Assembly (NCBI RefSeq): GCF_013349995.1
Contig: NZ_JABVXF010000015.1
Span: forward strand, 40,089-104,088
Direction: 5' to 3'
Length of the DNA stretch: 64,000 bases
Origin: Pseudoalteromonas sp. 0303
GTDB taxonomy: Bacteria; Pseudomonadota; Gammaproteobacteria; Enterobacterales; Alteromonadaceae
The position numbers were made by a program, and so were the translations under genes. Positions within the stretch are counted from its first letter, which is position 1, and each line of letters begins with the position of its first letter. A model generated the notes under the pieces. It did no database searches. It had not been told where the DNA came from and worked only from the letters and a program-made list of their open reading frames with translations. Of this stretch, positions 17,103 to 26,451 are shown piece after piece.

Positions 17103-19268
17103 TTATTTTTCGATACCCGCCAAATCGAGCATAAAGGCGTAATATAAAGCGGTATCTTGCAAGCTTTTAAAGCGCCCAGAAGCACCGCCATGCCCTGCTT
17201 CCATGTCGGTTTTGAACAGCAATAGGTTATCATCGGTTTTATATTCACGTAGCTTAGCAACCCATTTTGCAGGCTCAAAATACTGAACTTGAGAGTCGTG
17301 TAAGCCGGTGGTGACTAACATATTTGGGTAAGCCTGCTTCTTAACTTGGTCATACGGCGAATATGACAGCATGTAATCGTAATAGACTTTATCGTTCGGG
17401 TTACCCCACTCGTCATACTCATTTGTTGTCAGTGGTAAGCTGGCATCTAGCATGGTCGTGACTACATCAACAAAAGGCACTGCTGCAATGACCCCTTTAT
17501 AAAGTTCAGGCGCTTGATTCACAACAGCCCCCATTAGCAAGCCACCTGCACTGCCACCCATAGCAAAAATATTATCTTTATCACCATACTTTTGAGCTGC
17601 TAGAGACTTAGTCACATCTATAAAATCATTAAAGGTGTTTTGTTTCTTCAGCAACTTGCCGTCTTCGTACCAAGGGCGACCCAGCATTTGCGAGCCACGA
17701 ATATGCGCAATCGCAAACACAAAACCACGATCAAGCAAACTTAAGCGTGAACTTGAAAAGCTCGGATCCATGGTCGCACCATACGAACCATAACCATATT
17801 GCATAAGCGGATTAGAGCCGTCTTTTTTGAACTTGTCTTTACGATAAACAAGGCTAACAGGAACATCGACACCATCTCGGGTGGTCACGTAAACTCGCTC
17901 AGAGGCATAGTTGTCAGGATTGAAATCACCTAATACTTTACGTTGCTTAAGCAGTGTTTTTTCGCCACTTTCAAGGTTGATATCGTAACTGCTGCCAGGG
18001 GTTGTCATACTTGAATAGTAAACACGTAAGTTAGGGTTATCTAACTCACGATTACCATAACTAAAGACCATATAAGTTGGGTCATTAAACGCAACGACTT
18101 GCTCTTGTTGGTTACGAAGGTCGCGAATAGTGATTCGGGTTTGCCCCATTTCTCGCTCTTCGTAAACTAAATGATTGTTAAATAACTCAATGCCTTCAAG
18201 TTTCACGTTATCACGACCAGCAATTAGCGTTTGCCAATTAGCTTTATCATGAGCTTTATCGCGATGCACTTTCATCAGTTGGAAGTTAACAGCATTTAAA
18301 TTAGTAACAATGTAATACCAATCACCTAACTTTTTGATGTCATATTCAAGCCCTGCTTCGCGCTCAATAAAACGTTTTGGCATTGCTTTGACATCATTAG
18401 CATCAATAACCGAGACACCCGAAGCACTGGTGCTGCCATGACTAATATAGATTTCTTGTTGGTCTTTACTCTTATAAATACTGGTGTAGTAACTGGTGTT
18501 TTTCTCTTCGTAAACGAGTTCGTCGTCGGCTTGCGGGGTGCCTAGCGTATGGCGATATACTTGGTACCCTAACAGCGTTTGTAGGTCTTTTTTGATGTAG
18601 TAAAAGGTTTTGTTGTCATTTGCCCAGACTACATCACCTTCCGTGCCTTCAAGGCTCTCTGTGAGCATTTTACCTGTGGTTAAATCTTTTACTTTAATTG
18701 TGTAAATACGGCGACTCACGGTATCTTCACCATAAGCCAGCAAATTGCCATTTGGGCTGACAGCTAAACCTGTTACGGCAAAATAATCATGATTTTTAGC
18801 CAGCTCATTCACATTTAAGATAATCTGCTTATCCTCTCCTTGGCTATCTTTGCTGCGCACATACACTGGGTATTCGTCATCACCGCGCGTTTGTGAGAAG
18901 TAGTAATAATCGCCTTTTTTTGTCGGTACGGTATCGTCATCCTTTTCAATACGTCCTTTAAGCTCTTCGAACAAGGTGTTTTGTAGCGCTTGAGTATGTG
19001 CCAGCTTGCTTTCAACATACGCATTTTCTGCATTTAAATGGGCAATAACAGCGGCATCTTTGCGCTCATCATCACGCATCCAGTAGTAATTATCGATACG
19101 TGTGTCACCATGAATGGTCATTTCATGAGGTATTTTTTTAGCAAGCGGAGCTACAACCTGAACTTGCTCTGTTATAACGGCTTGTTCTTTATTATCTGGG
19201 ATTTTATGACACGCTGATAGAACAGCTAAAGAGAGTGCCGCAAGGCAAAGTGAATGGCCAACTTTCAT
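17103..19268 (-). CDS. S9 prolyl oligopeptidase family, oligopeptidase B-like lipoprotein
   Basis: A 721-residue serine peptidase with an N-terminal beta-propeller (about 60-430) and a C-terminal alpha/beta-hydrolase domain. The catalytic Ser is in MGGSAGGLL (about 570), Asp in GLHDSQVQYFEP (about 657) and His in EAGHGGASGR (about 691), the oligopeptidase B arrangement that cleaves short peptides after basic residues. Unlike the classic cytosolic enzyme it has a lipoprotein-type signal, AVLSACHK with Cys near residue 20, so it should act in the envelope. Start ATG has AGGATC just upstream. It stands alone between hairpins. Confidence 0.92.
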   Translation of the reverse strand: MKVGHSLCLAALSLAVLSACHKIPDNKEQAVITEQVQVVAPLAKKIPHEMTIHGDTRIDNYYWMRDDERKDAAVIAHLNAENAYVESKLAHTQALQNTLFEELKGRIEKDDDTVPTKKGDYYYFSQTRGDDEYPVYVRSKDSQGEDKQIILNVNELAKNHDYFAVTGLAVSPNGNLLAYGEDTVSRRIYTIKVKDLTTGKMLTESLEGTEGDVVWANDNKTFYYIKKDLQTLLGYQVYRHTLGTPQADDELVYEEKNTSYYTSIYKSKDQQEIYISHGSTSASGVSVIDANDVKAMPKRFIEREAGLEYDIKKLGDWYYIVTNLNAVNFQLMKVHRDKAHDKANWQTLIAGRDNVKLEGIELFNNHLVYEEREMGQTRITIRDLRNQQEQVVAFNDPTYMVFSYGNRELDNPNLRVYYSSMTTPGSSYDINLESGEKTLLKQRKVLGDFNPDNYASERVYVTTRDGVDVPVSLVYRKDKFKKDGSNPLMQYGYGSYGATMDPSFSSSRLSLLDRGFVFAIAHIRGSQMLGRPWYEDGKLLKKQNTFNDFIDVTKSLAAQKYGDKDNIFAMGGSAGGLLMGAVVNQAPELYKGVIAAVPFVDVVTTMLDASLPLTTNEYDEWGNPNDKVYYDYMLSYSPYDQVKKQAYPNMLVTTGLHDSQVQYFEPAKWVAKLREYKTDDNLLLFKTDMEAGHGGASGRFKSLQDTALYYAFMLDLAGIEK

Positions 19269-19354
19269 AGGGATCCTAAATTAATTTTTATTATTAAGTC
19301 CCTAATATAATTAATTAATCGTGAGTTTATAAGTAGCCTTTGTGAAGCAATGTA

Positions 19355-19378
19355 AAAAGGGAGCCGAAGCTCCCTTTT
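19355..19378 (-). terminator. intrinsic terminator after the subtilase gene
   Basis: AAAAGGGAGC and GCTCCCTTTT form a perfect ten-base stem with a CGAA loop and T-runs on both strands, 20 bases beyond the subtilase stop and upstream of the oligopeptidase gene. Confidence 0.88.
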
Positions 19379-19398
19379 ATCACTTATTTTTCAAACAG

Positions 19399-22300
19399 TT
19401 ACTTTTGCTTACGACGACGCATGAATGCGAACGGTGCAGCAAGTAATGTTAACCATGCTAGTGAACCTGAAGAAGATTTTTTCTTCGCTGGTTCTTCAGC
19501 TACAACATCTTCTGCCGGGTCTTGTGTCACTGCAATAGTAATAGTAACCGCTTCTGACATGTTGCCTGCAGAGTCAACCGCAGTTACTGATACTTCGATA
19601 GAGGTTGTTTGCTCATAATCGATAGCGCCAGCAACCATTAACTCACCCGCATCACTGATGCTGATGCTATCACTACCTGTCACTTCATATGTTGCGATAG
19701 GAGTCAGGTCTGCATCTGGGTCAGTCGCAGTCACAGTGCCAATTACAGTACCTTCCGCAGCGTTTTCTTGAACCGTGAATTCACCAAGCTCAGCATCGAT
19801 CACAGGGTTAACTTCTTCTGGCTCGTCAGCAACGTTCATTACTTCAACAGTCACCATCGCTGGCTCAGAGATATTGCCTGCAGAATCTACTGCAACAACT
19901 TCAAGTTCAATACTCATCATGCCAGCATCGTAGTCAAGCATGTCGCTATTCATAACAACAACATCACCTGAAGCAGTCACTGACACAGCTGAAGAAGTAG
20001 AGTTAACTACAATGTATTCAGCGATTGGATTAGCAAGCTCAGCACCATATGTTGCTTCTAGTGTGCCGATCACTGTATCTACTGCCGTGTTTTCATCTAT
20101 AGAGAATGATGCATCAGCAAGCACTGGTGCAACGTTAGCATCTTCGCTTGGTGTTGCTGCGAACGCTTTTGAACCTGAGTCAGATAAGATCATGAAGTCT
20201 GCACCAGCATTCAATAATGTTGCAGAAGCACCAGGCTCTAATGAGCTAACTACTTCACCTGCTTCATCAACAAGTGCTGCATATACGTCACTTGATGCGT
20301 CTGTGAATGTATATGTACCCATAGCAACATCGCCTTCGCCTGATGCAATTGGTGTCCACGTTTCTTCTTCTGTACGGAAACGAACATTTGCAGTTGCGCG
20401 ACCAATATCATCAGCAGTTAGACCAAATGCGCCTAAACAGCTTTGCATTGTTAAGTGGTTATTTCCGATAATTTGGAAAATATTGCTTAATTGACCTGAA
20501 CCGCTCCCATAGCCATGCGTAAAGGTAATTGCAGTACCTGGTTCAATATCATCATAGAACCACTCTAGTTTACCATTTTGCACTGTAACATCGTATGTAC
20601 CATCTTGGTCAATATCGAAGTCAGCCATGAAACCACCCACGTAAGAGTGAGTAATACCTTCGTTCATCACAAGAGTAGTTAAAGTAACATAACCGCTATC
20701 ACAGATATCAGTAGGCACTTGGAATGTTTCGATTGATGCACCCACTAGGTCAAAGCGCTGATCTTCATCAACATCATCAGTCATCACTGTAGGAGCAAAT
20801 ACTGGCTCAAGTGCAACAGCACCTGTATTTGTTAACTCATGAGCAATACCATTATCTGTCATTACTGGCATGAAGCTCATGGCTGCATTTGCTTTTGGTA
20901 ATACGTGATAAACAAGGTGGAATGCTTCATCGCTACCATCAGAGAAAATTAACGCACCGTCAAGCTCTAGGTTCGTTAAATCAGCCGTTGCATCTTGTGA
21001 GCCGATGTTATCATCCGTTAATGTCCACTCAGGTAATGTTGTAGGATCAATGGTAGCAGTTACGTCAAATGACATAGTTTGACCTGCCGGCACTGTGATT
21101 GACTCTGGGTAATCAAGTGCGAATGAACCACGTTCAACATCATCAGCATAACGCTGTTCAAGAGAAAGTGTGTACACTTTATCTTCGTTAGAGAAGTTCT
21201 TAACTTGAACTGTTTTAGTAAGCTCAACTGTTTCTGAAGCATTTACTAAACCAAACGAAAGCGCTGCTTGTTTAGTATCTGCAGCCCACGCTGCAACTGG
21301 TAAGTTAGCAGCCTTGTTTACATCAACAAGGCCCGCACCGATGTAACTAATTGGTGCAAGCTCAGCGTCTGGGTTGATTGCTAGCGGCTCCATAGTCACA
21401 TTTAGGTTAGCAGTGTTCATTAACGTCGCTTTGATTTCAAGCGCATTACGCTCTGGTAGCGCTTCTTTTAATAAGCTCACCGCACCTGCTGTGATAGGAC
21501 CAGAGAATGAAGTACCTGTTGCGCCTGTTAGCCCATCACCTAGACCAGGATGAGCAGTCATGATGTTAACACCTGGTGCTGTAATTTCAGGTTTTAACAG
21601 ACCGCCCATTGAAGGACCACGCGATGTGAAGTCAGCAATCGCGCCAGAAAGAACTAAACGTTCAACTGTTAGGTTAAATGTGCCGCCTGCTTTAAGTGCA
21701 GTACCTGCAGCAAACGTTACACCTACAGAAGGGATAGTTACAGAAGGATCTGCACCACCCATTGGTGCTGGCGTACCATCATCTGTGCTATTAGCAATAA
21801 TTACAAACTCAGCGCCTTTAGCTTGTGCAGCTAATACTTTTACAGTAAATGCACAACCACCACGGTCGATAATAACGGCCTTTCCTGTGAAATCTACGTC
21901 ATCCGCAAACGCCTCACATGCTGTTTGATTTGCATCTGGGTAAACAAGCTCAATATCATCATTTGAGAAACTAAACGCTGTTTGTGGACCAAAGCTTGCA
22001 GGCTGAACAATTGCTTCTTCGCCATTAATTGTGCCGCTACCAATTGACTCAGCACCTGTAGGGTGAGTCATCGCACCTACTGAAAGTGCGTTTTCAGTGG
22101 TACTTGGGCCACCAACGATGAAAGGATATGCACCGTCATTACCCGCTGAAATTACAACGTTTGTGCCAAGCTTAACAGCTTGGTTGATGAATAGACCTAC
22201 AGCATCATTGGCAATATCACCGTAGTCACCACCTAAAGACATGTTAATTACATCAACACGGTCGCTAATGTCACCATTACCATCAGGGTCCATTGCACTT

Positions 22301-23103
22301 TCAAGCGCGAGAAGTTGTGCAAGACCAGGACAACCACTGTTACATACAGAGTAAACGAATAGATCTACGTTTGGCGCAATACCGTTAACAGAGTGAGAAA
22401 CGTGTGTACCGTGGTTAGTTGTCACATCAATTGGATCGTTGTCATAATTGATGTAGTCATAACCGCCTAATACTTTACCTTGAGGCCAATCTACAGAAGC
22501 AGGATCAGCGATTGCTGCAGCATAGGCTTCGTCAGTTCCCGCACCACCAAAGGCTGTATGAGTGTAGTCAATACCTGTATCAAGTACAGCAACGCGAACA
22601 CCTTCACCTGTTGCTAAACCATTTGATACTAAAGGCGTTGCTTCAATATAGTCAGCGCTGTCAGCAACATGCAATTCATAATCGTATACAGGGTAAATAC
22701 CTTCAACTTGAGAGTTTGATAGTAACTTAGCAACATCTTGCTTATTACCATTTACTACGATTGAGCTTACTAGCGTCGAAGTTTTAGCAACAACTTGAAG
22801 AGGTAGGTCCATGCTGTTGATTGCTTGCTCTACACTTGCTTGTGCTATTTTCGCTTGCGCTTGAATTGACGCTACATCTGCACCCATTGCTTTTGCGTTA
22901 ATAGATGCTGGAGCATTGAGTTTTACAAGCCAGCTTGTTGCTTCACTGCGAACTTTTTGTTCTTTTTTAGTGACCGCACTCGCTTTAATTAATTTTTTAC
23001 CGGCAAGATTATACTTTGAAAAGTCATTGGCTTGGGCACTTGCGCACATTGCACTTGTTACAGCCAAAGCAACTGCAGTTCTTTTTATTAGATTATTAGA
23101 CAT
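19399..23103 (-). CDS. S8 subtilisin-like protease with PA domain, cadherin-like repeats and C-terminal sorting tag
   Basis: A 1234-residue secreted serine protease. A signal peptide (cleaved near AQA, about residue 25) is followed by an inhibitor I9-like propeptide. The catalytic triad is Asp in AVLDTGIDYTH (about 176), His in TNHGTHVSH (about 233) and Ser in GTSFSGPI (about 532). A PA domain (about 380-490) is inserted before the Ser. Two cadherin-like repeats (about 1010-1200), each with ENTAVDTVIGT or ENAAEGTVIGT, precede the C-terminal tag SSSGSLAWLTLLAAPFAFMR with Arg/Lys residues to the end, which resembles the GlyGly-CTERM signal processed by rhombosortase. AGGGGA precedes the ATG. 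It probably degrades external protein. Confidence 0.93.
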   Translation of the reverse strand: MSNNLIKRTAVALAVTSAMCASAQANDFSKYNLAGKKLIKASAVTKKEQKVRSEATSWLVKLNAPASINAKAMGADVASIQAQAKIAQASVEQAINSMDLPLQVVAKTSTLVSSIVVNGNKQDVAKLLSNSQVEGIYPVYDYELHVADSADYIEATPLVSNGLATGEGVRVAVLDTGIDYTHTAFGGAGTDEAYAAAIADPASVDWPQGKVLGGYDYINYDNDPIDVTTNHGTHVSHSVNGIAPNVDLFVYSVCNSGCPGLAQLLALESAMDPDGNGDISDRVDVINMSLGGDYGDIANDAVGLFINQAVKLGTNVVISAGNDGAYPFIVGGPSTTENALSVGAMTHPTGAESIGSGTINGEEAIVQPASFGPQTAFSFSNDDIELVYPDANQTACEAFADDVDFTGKAVIIDRGGCAFTVKVLAAQAKGAEFVIIANSTDDGTPAPMGGADPSVTIPSVGVTFAAGTALKAGGTFNLTVERLVLSGAIADFTSRGPSMGGLLKPEITAPGVNIMTAHPGLGDGLTGATGTSFSGPITAGAVSLLKEALPERNALEIKATLMNTANLNVTMEPLAINPDAELAPISYIGAGLVDVNKAANLPVAAWAADTKQAALSFGLVNASETVELTKTVQVKNFSNEDKVYTLSLEQRYADDVERGSFALDYPESITVPAGQTMSFDVTATIDPTTLPEWTLTDDNIGSQDATADLTNLELDGALIFSDGSDEAFHLVYHVLPKANAAMSFMPVMTDNGIAHELTNTGAVALEPVFAPTVMTDDVDEDQRFDLVGASIETFQVPTDICDSGYVTLTTLVMNEGITHSYVGGFMADFDIDQDGTYDVTVQNGKLEWFYDDIEPGTAITFTHGYGSGSGQLSNIFQIIGNNHLTMQSCLGAFGLTADDIGRATANVRFRTEEETWTPIASGEGDVAMGTYTFTDASSDVYAALVDEAGEVVSSLEPGASATLLNAGADFMILSDSGSKAFAATPSEDANVAPVLADASFSIDENTAVDTVIGTLEATYGAELANPIAEYIVVNSTSSAVSVTASGDVVVMNSDMLDYDAGMMSIELEVVAVDSAGNISEPAMVTVEVMNVADEPEEVNPVIDAELGEFTVQENAAEGTVIGTVTATDPDADLTPIATYEVTGSDSISISDAGELMVAGAIDYEQTTSIEVSVTAVDSAGNMSEAVTITIAVTQDPAEDVVAEEPAKKKSSSGSLAWLTLLAAPFAFMRRRKQK

Positions 23104-23350
23104 GGGTTCCCCTGGGATATGTTATGTTATCGTCTAAATAGTGATTGAAACAAAGTTTCAGAACCAATATAAAACGGAAACACAAGCAAGAACAACATTT
23201 CAGTTACAAAACAATTACATTTATTTGGAGTTGAAACACACGGATAATTGCAACCCGCTGTTTATAAATGACTTTACATGGTAAAGAGCAGTTGTAAATG
23301 TTTGTAAATGAAAATTATGTGTTGAGTTTTAATAAAAAGAGTACGGTTAA

Positions 23351-23821
23351 ATGAATTCAGAAGTAATCAACATTCTTACCATGGCAAAAGTAATTCAAAC
23401 GGCTGTTGCACCCGTCTTTTTAATTACCGGTATTGCAGCTACGTTAGGGGTACTTTCTAACCGCCTGGCACGTATTACCGATAGAGCGCGGCAGTTAGAG
23501 CGTAAGCTTAAAGTTAGTACCGATGAAGACTTCAATAAGTCACTAACGACAGAGCTAAGAGCACTGTTGAAACGCTCTCGCTGCATCCATATCGCGTTTA
23601 GTTTGAGTGTACTCAGTGCCTTATTAGTGTGCGCTGTGGTTATGTGCCTATTTTTATCGCATATCCAATCGATCAACTTGAGCGTGACAATTGCTAGCTG
23701 CTTTGTAGCCGCTATGGCGCTGCTGATATGTGGATTTTTATCTTTACTATGCGAGGTTTTCTTAGCAACAAGAAGCATGCGCCGCGGCATGATCTTCGCC
23801 GATATTGATATAAATGATTAA
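23351..23821 (+). CDS. DUF2721 domain membrane protein
   Basis: A 156-residue inner-membrane protein of the DUF2721 family, recognised by VIQTAVAPVFLITGIAATLG followed by LSNRLARITDRARQLERKL. Two further hydrophobic segments lie at about 78-100 and 107-130, with a charged cytoplasmic linker between the first helix and these. Function is unknown in all family members I know of. It is a stand-alone gene: the cytochrome gene starts about 100 bases later with its own ribosome site, and the subtilase gene upstream runs the other way. Confidence 0.88.
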   Translation: MNSEVINILTMAKVIQTAVAPVFLITGIAATLGVLSNRLARITDRARQLERKLKVSTDEDFNKSLTTELRALLKRSRCIHIAFSLSVLSALLVCAVVMCLFLSHIQSINLSVTIASCFVAAMALLICGFLSLLCEVFLATRSMRRGMIFADIDIND

Positions 23822-23924
23822 ATTAAACTTAAGTTAAGATTAACCGCAATACACTTGAATATTATATTGAGCTAAGATACAACTCAGTTAGTTTACTTTT
23901 ATGACATCTTAAGGGGCAAAAGGA

Positions 23925-24377
23925 ATGAAATTAAAACAATTAGTAGTAGGTGCAATGCTATCTACAATGGCACTTGGCGCATCAGCAAATACTGTATTTG
24001 AAGAGCCAAGCGATGCAATCGAGTATCGTCAAGCTGCATTTTCAATGATCCGCGTACAAATTGGTGACATGGGCGATATGCTAAAAGGAAAAGTACCTTT
24101 TGATGCAGAACGTTTTCAAAAGCGTGCCGACAATGCAGCGGCATTATCTAAAATGCCTTGGGAAGCTTTCGTAGCGGGTTCTGATAAGGGTGATACATCT
24201 GCACTTGCAGCTGTATGGAGCGACAACGAAACCTTTATGAAAAAAGCGGTTGCTTTCCAGCAATACGCCGATGAATTAGCTATCGCAGCACAAAGTGGCG
24301 ATAAAAAAGTTATTGGTAAAGCATTCGGCGCATGGGCTAAAGGCTGTAAAGATTGCCATAAGTCTTTCAAAGACTAG
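23925..24377 (+). CDS. cytochrome c' (periplasmic c-type cytochrome)
   Basis: A 150-residue exported protein with a signal peptide ending near ALGASA (about residue 22) and a single C-terminal heme c site CKDCH near residue 142, the cytochrome c' arrangement with a four-helix bundle before it. The mature start VFEEPSDAIEYRQAAFSMIR also fits that family. Members bind NO or CO or act in electron transfer; which applies here is not visible. AAGGGG and AAAAGGA precede the ATG. A terminator follows within 20 bases. Confidence 0.9.
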   Translation: MKLKQLVVGAMLSTMALGASANTVFEEPSDAIEYRQAAFSMIRVQIGDMGDMLKGKVPFDAERFQKRADNAAALSKMPWEAFVAGSDKGDTSALAAVWSDNETFMKKAVAFQQYADELAIAAQSGDKKVIGKAFGAWAKGCKDCHKSFKD

Positions 24378-24392
24378 TTAAAAACTTAAACT

Positions 24393-24421
24393 AAAAAGGC
24401 GCCAATTGGCAGCCTTTTTTT
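24393..24421. terminator. bidirectional terminator between cytochrome c' and PQ-loop genes
   Basis: An AAAAAGGC...GCCTTTTTT stem enclosing GCCAATTGGC, with T-runs on both strands, between two convergent genes. The core GGCGCCAATTGGC also appears in the terminator at 46858. Confidence 0.85.
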
Positions 24422-24424
24422 AGT

Positions 24425-25039
24425 TTAAGCCATTGCAGGGCGCGATTTATAATACTGAATACACCCTAGTTGAGCGGTATTAGTCAGTAGAATCATTACA
24501 AAGGTCAGTATGTGAGACACACTCGGTGTCGCCATATCAAGTTCGGCAGCGAGGCCGCAGCTTCCAGCAACAAACTGTAGGCTGAAGTAGCGCGCACTTA
24601 AATTACTAATATCACCACTTTTAATGGTTTTATAAGTCTGCGGCATAACACGAATAGAGCTCATGACTAAACCTACATAGGTTAACCAGTTAAGCACCGT
24701 TGCTGTTTCATAATGAGGGTTAAGCAACAAACCAAAAGGCACGACCGACATGGCTAATAACCCAGCTAGCTGCATGCGTTGCTTTCGCGCAGCGTTGTAA
24801 CGAACAAAGTAGTAAAGAATCACACCACTTAGCATGCCGGTAACAACAAACGGCAAAACCATGTAAAAACGCTGAAAAAACAGGTTAAAGGTGATGAAAT
24901 ATAAACTTTGCGCGACACCAAAGCTCATCATTAACAGCGAAACGCCCGACACACTGCGATTTTTACGGATCTTATTTAAAAGCGGATAAAAGCTAAACGC
25001 TAAAATAAAGCATGAAATAATCGGCAAAAAGTGCGCCAA
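24425..25039 (-). CDS. PQ-loop repeat membrane protein
   Basis: A 204-residue protein with about seven hydrophobic helices. Two repeats carry PQ-loop-like motifs: SFYPLLNKIRKNRSVSGVSL near residue 20 and VMPQTYKTIKSGDISNLS near residue 130. PQ-loop/SWEET-like proteins move small solutes such as sugars or amino acids across membranes; the substrate here is unknown. The gene is single, ending at the shared bidirectional terminator and divergent from the lipoprotein gene at 25311 across about 270 bases in which I see no further gene. Confidence 0.85.
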   Translation of the reverse strand: MAHFLPIISCFILAFSFYPLLNKIRKNRSVSGVSLLMMSFGVAQSLYFITFNLFFQRFYMVLPFVVTGMLSGVILYYFVRYNAARKQRMQLAGLLAMSVVPFGLLLNPHYETATVLNWLTYVGLVMSSIRVMPQTYKTIKSGDISNLSARYFSLQFVAGSCGLAAELDMATPSVSHILTFVMILLTNTAQLGCIQYYKSRPAMA

Positions 25040-25310
25040 AACAGACCTCTCTCGTTACAATTTAGTTAATAAGTTAGCAGTTTATAAATTACCCATAAAA
25101 TTACAGTAAACACCTGTTTTTAAAGCAATTTAAAAGAGCGCGGCATTGTAATGAGAGCGCTTTAGAATGCAATAAAGAATAAAAAATAAACAACAGTCTA
25201 TTGGCAAGATATCCGTACAAGCTGTTTACAGCTGATGACACTAACGACTAACTTGAATAATTAATGTGATCTGGGTACATTGATTAAATAGTGCTCAGGA
25301 GGGTTAGGCC

Positions 25311-26450
25311 ATGAAGTCAATATTATATGCGCTTGTTTTAATTAATTTTTTAGTTGGATGCAAGAGTACAAAACAACAAGCAACGCCCCCACCGAGTGTG
25401 GCCAGCTTACTCAATGCAGCACATTTTAAACACGTTGAACTTAGCGACCCTGAACTCTTTACGCTCCCTGCAGATGAGCAGAAACGTTTTCTTAATTATT
25501 TTACCAAACGTCAAGGTGGCGATTTAAGAGATGACCAAATCCTATATCGCTATTTAGAAAATAAGCTCACCAATTTTAATTACTTTAGCGCCACACTCAA
25601 TGCCCAGCAGACTCTTCAAGGTCATCAAGGTAACTGTATTAGCTTAGCAATTTTAACCCATGCTTATGCTCAACTAGCAGGACTTCAAACAGGCTTTCAA
25701 GCGGTCTCCAGTGAGCCTGTTTATAGCAAACAAAATAACATCGTGTATGTATCGGGCCATTTTCGCACCAAAGTCTACGCCCCTTTAAATGAGGACGATA
25801 ATTACTTGGTGCCGCCAGGCACAGTAATCGATTACTTTCCTGCTCGTGGTAGTTTTTACTCTGGTCGCGCTGAATTAAAAGACTTAATTAGCCGTTATTA
25901 CAGTAATTTGGCTGCAAAAGCACTGGCCTTGAAACAATTCGACTTAAGCTATAGTTATATATTAAAAGCCAATGAATACACCCCAAATGCAGCAGCACTT
26001 TATAATCTAGCTGCCGTTTTACATCGCCAAGCGGGTGATTTAGCTGGAGCAAAACATATTTATCAAACAGCAATGCAGCATGGCTTTAGCGATACAAATT
26101 TACTACATAATTACGCAGTGCTGGCCGAGCAACTGAATGATCAAGTTTTGGCAGAGCAGCTCAATTCACAGTTGGCGATGCTAGAGCAGGATCCATTCGA
26201 GTTACTGGCAACGGCAATTAACGCCCGTAACAGTGGCAAGCTTCTCAAGGCAAAGCAACAACTTGAAGATGCTATTGCATTAGCCCCTTATTTATCTGAA
26301 CCCTATATCGAATTAGCGATTATTAGTTTTCAGCAAGGTAATGAACAAAGCAGTAAGGAATGGCTAGAAAAAGCCATTGAGATAGAAAATAAAGACGAAA
26401 AACTGGCGCTATATCACGCCAAGCTTTTCGCCTTAAAAGACCAACACTAG
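25311..26450 (+). CDS. lipoprotein with transglutaminase-like region and tetratricopeptide repeats
   Basis: A 379-residue envelope protein. LVGCKSTK gives the lipidated Cys near residue 17. Residues about 50-190 resemble a transglutaminase-like domain with Cys in HQGNCISLAILTHAYA, though I see no convincing complete Cys-His-Asp triad. From about residue 200 to the end there are TPR-like helical pairs (ALKQFDLSYSYILKANEYTP, AAVLHRQAGDLAGAKHIYQ, AKQQLEDAIALAPY). AGGAGG precedes the ATG. The role is unknown; protein-protein interaction at the inner face of the outer membrane is plausible. It ends one base before the convergent metallopeptidase-like gene. Confidence 0.82.
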   Translation: MKSILYALVLINFLVGCKSTKQQATPPPSVASLLNAAHFKHVELSDPELFTLPADEQKRFLNYFTKRQGGDLRDDQILYRYLENKLTNFNYFSATLNAQQTLQGHQGNCISLAILTHAYAQLAGLQTGFQAVSSEPVYSKQNNIVYVSGHFRTKVYAPLNEDDNYLVPPGTVIDYFPARGSFYSGRAELKDLISRYYSNLAAKALALKQFDLSYSYILKANEYTPNAAALYNLAAVLHRQAGDLAGAKHIYQTAMQHGFSDTNLLHNYAVLAEQLNDQVLAEQLNSQLAMLEQDPFELLATAINARNSGKLLKAKQQLEDAIALAPYLSEPYIELAIISFQQGNEQSSKEWLEKAIEIENKDEKLALYHAKLFALKDQH

Positions 26451-26451
26451 G

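Noticed and set aside
19940..20494. 184-residue forward ORF opposite the subtilase gene
   Set aside because: It is Ser/Ala-rich antisense of a well-supported protease frame, with no ribosome site or family resemblance.
23395..23790. 131-residue reverse ORF opposite the DUF2721 gene
   Set aside because: The forward frame matches a known membrane family with the right helices; the reverse frame matches nothing.
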